DNA of 7,877 nt. It comes from Clostridium sp. CAG:1193 (lineage in GTDB: Bacteria; Bacillota_I; Bacilli_A; RF39; UBA660). Of this stretch, positions 5,757-7,877 are shown in pieces. A program made the translations under genes and the position numbers. The stretch lies in contig HF990772.1 of assembly GCA_000436255.1 (NCBI GenBank), forward strand, positions 10,516 through 18,392. The letters run 5' to 3'. The notes below the pieces were generated by a model, which worked only from the letters and a program-made list of their open reading frames with translations, was not told the DNA's origin and did no database searches. Positions within the stretch are counted from its first letter, which is position 1. Each line of letters starts with the position of its first letter.

Positions 5757-6768
5757 ATCCATGACTTCTTAACTGACCACATGCAGCAGAAAGAAGACCA
5801 CCAAATTCCTTTCTTATAGTTACATTTATATTACTCTTCTTAAGTATATCATAAAATTCCATAATTTTCACATTTTCACTTCTTTTAAATGAAATATTTT
5901 CAGTTTCATTATACGGGATTAAATTAACATACACATTCATTCCTTTGATTAACTTAGCAAGTTCAAGAGCACACTCAGGTGTATCATTTACATCTTTTAG
6001 CATTATATATTCAAAAGTAACTCTTCTATTAGTAACACTTATATACTCTTTAATAGCAGGTATAAGCATATCTAGATTATAAACTTTATTTATTGGTATT
6101 ATTTTATCTCTAAGAGCATTATTTGGTGCATGTAAACTAATTGCCAAATTAACCTGAGTATTTTCCTTAGTAAACTCTTTAATCTTTGGAACAATACCAC
6201 AAGTAGATATAGTAATATGTCTTGCACCAATATCTATTCCCTTACTATCATTTACTATTTTAATAAATTTCATTACGTTATCATAATTATCAAAAGGTTC
6301 ACCAATACCCATTAATACTATATGGCTTATTCTTTTATTTATATCATCCTCAATCTTAAGAATTTGTAAAACCATCTCACATACCATTAAATTACGTCTT
6401 TTCTTTAGTCTTCCACTCTCACAAAAAGCACATGTCATATTACAACCAACCTGTGTAGATATACATAGACTAATTCCATAATCATGAAACATCAAAACAG
6501 CTTCAATCTTCTCCCCATCAAAAAGAGAAAATAAGTACTTTATAACATTTTCACCAGTTTCTTTTTTAAGTATTGTAATACTATTAATACACATATCATT
6601 TTTAAGATGAGATATAACATTCTTATTCAAATTAATCATTTCATCAAAATTATTACATCTTTTTTTATACAACCAATCAAATAACTGATCAGCTTTAAAC
6701 TTCTTTTCACCAATAGATAAAAAATAATCTACTAGTTCATCTCTTGTATAAGAATATACATTATTCAT
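5755..6768 (-). CDS. rlmN: Dual-specificity 23S rRNA/tRNA adenine-C2 methyltransferase (radical SAM)
   Basis: A 337-residue radical SAM enzyme that methylates C2 of A2503 in 23S rRNA and, in studied members, A37 of some tRNAs. The 4Fe-4S cluster motif is C109-x3-C113-x2-C116 (QVGCNMTCAFC); the SAM-binding MGIGEPFDNYDNV follows at 153-165. The two cysteines of the methyl-transfer mechanism are visible: C330 in the AACGQL tail, equivalent to the E. coli methyl-carrying C355, and C102 in SLCISTQ, equivalent to C118. The N-terminal helical domain (1-95) includes KFKADQLFDWLY. The ATG at 6768 has a strong AAGGTGG site four bases upstream. It heads the operon, and the adjacency to prpC and prkC favours RlmN over the related Cfr resistance enzyme, although the sequence alone does not fully separate the two. 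Confidence 0.95.
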   Translation of the reverse strand: MNNVYSYTRDELVDYFLSIGEKKFKADQLFDWLYKKRCNNFDEMINLNKNVISHLKNDMCINSITILKKETGENVIKYLFSLFDGEKIEAVLMFHDYGISLCISTQVGCNMTCAFCESGRLKKRRNLMVCEMVLQILKIEDDINKRISHIVLMGIGEPFDNYDNVMKFIKIVNDSKGIDIGARHITISTCGIVPKIKEFTKENTQVNLAISLHAPNNALRDKIIPINKVYNLDMLIPAIKEYISVTNRRVTFEYIMLKDVNDTPECALELAKLIKGMNVYVNLIPYNETENISFKRSENVKIMEFYDILKKSNINVTIRKEFGGLLSAACGQLRSHG

Positions 6769-6784
6769 ACTACCACCTTATATA

Positions 6785-6813
6785 ATTATATAATAAGTAG
6801 ATAAAAACTACAA
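6785..6813 (-). promoter_or_regulatory. Candidate promoter of the rlmN-prpC-prkC-rsgA-rpe operon
   Basis: On the minus strand, TTGTAG (6813-6808) and a perfect -10 TATAAT (6790-6785) are separated by 17 bases. The -35 matches the consensus only in its TTG. Transcription would start near 6778, so the leader is about 10 bases and begins within the AAGGTGG ribosome site, as in the candidate nfo promoter. It lies between the terminator of the upstream gene and rlmN, the expected place. Confidence 0.55.
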
Positions 6814-6820
6814 TTATTTT

Positions 6821-6852
6821 AAAATAAAAAATGGATTATTACTAACCCATTT
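6821..6852 (-). terminator. Intrinsic terminator of the BspA-like gene
   Basis: Minus strand AAATGGGTTA (6852-6843) pairs with TAATCCATTT (6838-6829) in a 10-bp stem with one G-U pair, closed by the GNRA-type tetraloop GTAA and followed by a T-rich tract to 6821. It begins five bases after the stop codon of the upstream gene and separates that gene from rlmN. Confidence 0.9.
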
Positions 6853-6857
6853 AGTTA

Positions 6858-7877
6858 TTATGATTTAACTACAAATGTTAATCCAGAAGGCTTATTACTA
6901 CTTGCATTAAATCTATCTGCATCTTCCTCAGTACGAGCATATCCAGTTGTTGCTTTACTATTCCAAAACATACCACCCATACTTGTTACTTTTGATGTAT
7001 CAAAACTAGATAAGTCTAAGCTTGTTGCTTTACTAGCATAAAACATACTGCTCATATTTGTTACTTTTGAGGTATTAAACTTTTCTAAACCTTTTATAGT
7101 TGTTGCAACACTACCCCAAAACATAGCATTCATATCTGTTACATTACTTGTATCAAAACTGCTTAAATCCAAACTTGTAGCTGCACTTCCATTAAACATA
7201 CTATCCATACTTGTTACACTAGATGTATCAAAATTACTTAAATCTAAACTTGTTGCTGCACTTTCTCTAAACATAGAACTCATATCTGTTACATTGCTTG
7301 TATCAAAACTACTTAAATTTAGATTTGTAGCTTTACTTCTTTGAAACATGCTAACCATATTCGTTACTTTTGAGGTATTAAATTTGTTTAATCCCTTTAT
7401 TTCGATTGCTTTGTTTTGATTAAACATATAACTCATATCTGTTACTTTACTTGTATCAAAACTTGATAAATCTAATGCTGTTGCGACACAACCTTGAAAC
7501 ATAGCTCCCATATTTGTTACATTCGAGGTATTAAAGTTACTTAAAACCAAACTTGTCACTTTAGTACTAGAAAACATAAAACTCATATTTGTTACATTAC
7601 TTGTATTAAATTTATCTAAACCTTTTATTTCGGTTGCGGCACTTTGATAAAACATATAACTCATATCTGTTACATTACTTGTATCAAAACTACTTAAATC
7701 TAATGTTGTTGCTTTACTACCCCGAAACATATTACTCATATTTGTTACATTACTTGTATTAAATTTATTTAAGCCTTTTATTTCGGTTGCGGCACTATTA
7801 TAAAACATAAATCTCATATATTTTACATTACTTGTATCAAAACTTGATACATCTATACTTGTTGCTTTACTATTATA
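6858..7877 (-). CDS. BspA-like (DUF285) leucine-rich repeat protein, 5' end beyond the window
   Basis: The reading frame is open to the window edge, so this is the C-terminal 339 residues of a longer protein; the first in-frame methionine at 7817 is inside a repeat and is not the start. It consists of 12 repeats of 25 or 26 residues with the BspA-type core LDLSSFDTSNVTDMSxMF, then a 35-residue cap with GYARTEEDADRFNASSN and GLTFVVKS. Such repeats occur in surface proteins of oral and gut bacteria and in some protists, often binding host proteins or other cells. No LPxTG motif, membrane helix or cell-wall domain follows the cap, so any secretion signal or anchor must be N-terminal and unseen. 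The stop is followed at once by a terminator, so the gene ends its own unit. Family assignment is firm; ligand and location are unknown. Confidence 0.93.
   Translation of the reverse strand, partial: YNSKATSIDVSSFDTSNVKYMRFMFYNSAATEIKGLNKFNTSNVTNMSNMFRGSKATTLDLSSFDTSNVTDMSYMFYQSAATEIKGLDKFNTSNVTNMSFMFSSTKVTSLVLSNFNTSNVTNMGAMFQGCVATALDLSSFDTSKVTDMSYMFNQNKAIEIKGLNKFNTSKVTNMVSMFQRSKATNLNLSSFDTSNVTDMSSMFRESAATSLDLSNFDTSSVTSMDSMFNGSAATSLDLSSFDTSNVTDMNAMFWGSVATTIKGLEKFNTSKVTNMSSMFYASKATSLDLSSFDTSKVTSMGGMFWNSKATTGYARTEEDADRFNASSNKPSGLTFVVKS
6966..7877 (-). repeat. Array of 12 tandem leucine-rich repeat units (75 or 78 bp)
   Basis: Two unit types can be told apart. Type A is 25 residues (SLDLSSFDTSNVTDM core) and type B is 26 residues (EIKGLNKFNTSNVTNM core). 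In protein order from the window edge the units read A B A B A A B A A A B A, at 7877-7803, 7802-7725, 7724-7650, 7649-7572, 7571-7497, 7496-7422, 7421-7344, 7343-7269, 7268-7194, 7193-7119, 7118-7041 and 7040-6966. The second and fourth units are nearly identical in DNA (71 of 75 bases, 7734-7808 against 7581-7655), pointing to recent internal duplication. Confidence 0.9.

Noticed and set aside
5745..5762. Upstream prpC start at 5762 (six extra residues)
   Set aside because: No ribosome site precedes it, it overlaps rlmN, and the good AGGTG site serves the ATG at 5744, where the family normally begins.
7815..7817. Methionine at 7817 as the start of the repeat protein
   Set aside because: The frame continues to the window edge with another full repeat, so this codon is internal.
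6966..7877. CRISPR array or intergenic tandem repeat
   Set aside because: The 75/78-base periodicity is explained by an open reading frame of leucine-rich repeats; there are no short invariant repeats with unique spacers.

Overview
The window is AT-rich, and every gene supported here reads on the minus strand, so biological order runs from high to low coordinates. The core cluster rlmN - prpC - prkC - rsgA - rpe is a well-known gene order of low-GC Gram-positive bacteria (Bacillota). The AT-rich composition, the BspA-type leucine-rich repeat protein and the ComGC-like prepilins fit an uncultured, host-associated member of the Bacilli or Clostridia; this placement is inference. TGA ends rsgA and every tryptophan codon I checked is TGG, so the Mycoplasma code is not indicated.

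Layout in transcription order: (1) 7877-6858, the 3' part of a gene for a BspA-like repeat protein, 12 repeat units plus a C-terminal cap, open at the window edge and closed by a clear intrinsic terminator. (2) 6813-1717, the housekeeping operon: a promoter, then rlmN (23S rRNA/tRNA adenine-C2 methyltransferase), prpC (PP2C phosphatase), prkC (membrane Ser/Thr kinase with PASTA domains), rsgA (30S ribosome-maturation GTPase) and rpe (ribulose-phosphate epimerase). The first four genes overlap or nearly touch. A weak hairpin with a U-tract sits on the rsgA stop codon, before rpe. (3) 1673-683, a strong extended -10 promoter driving two tandem type IV prepilin-like genes, ended by a terminator. 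(4) 672-1, nfo (endonuclease IV), truncated by the window edge, with a possible promoter whose -35 lies inside the preceding terminator.

The operon couples ribosome and translation functions (RlmN, RsgA) to the PrkC/PrpC signalling pair, in which the phosphatase reverses the kinase; Rpe is a pentose-phosphate enzyme carried along by conserved gene order. The two flanking loci encode probable surface or appendage proteins.

The most interesting signal is the pilin pair. The first 252 comparable bases of the two genes are identical except for one fully changed codon, while the 3' halves diverge strongly and then become similar again around conserved cysteines. This mosaic suggests recent duplication or gene conversion with a diversifying C-terminal domain. 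I see no evidence for a wholly new system beyond this; with only two copies in view, antigenic variation remains a hypothesis.
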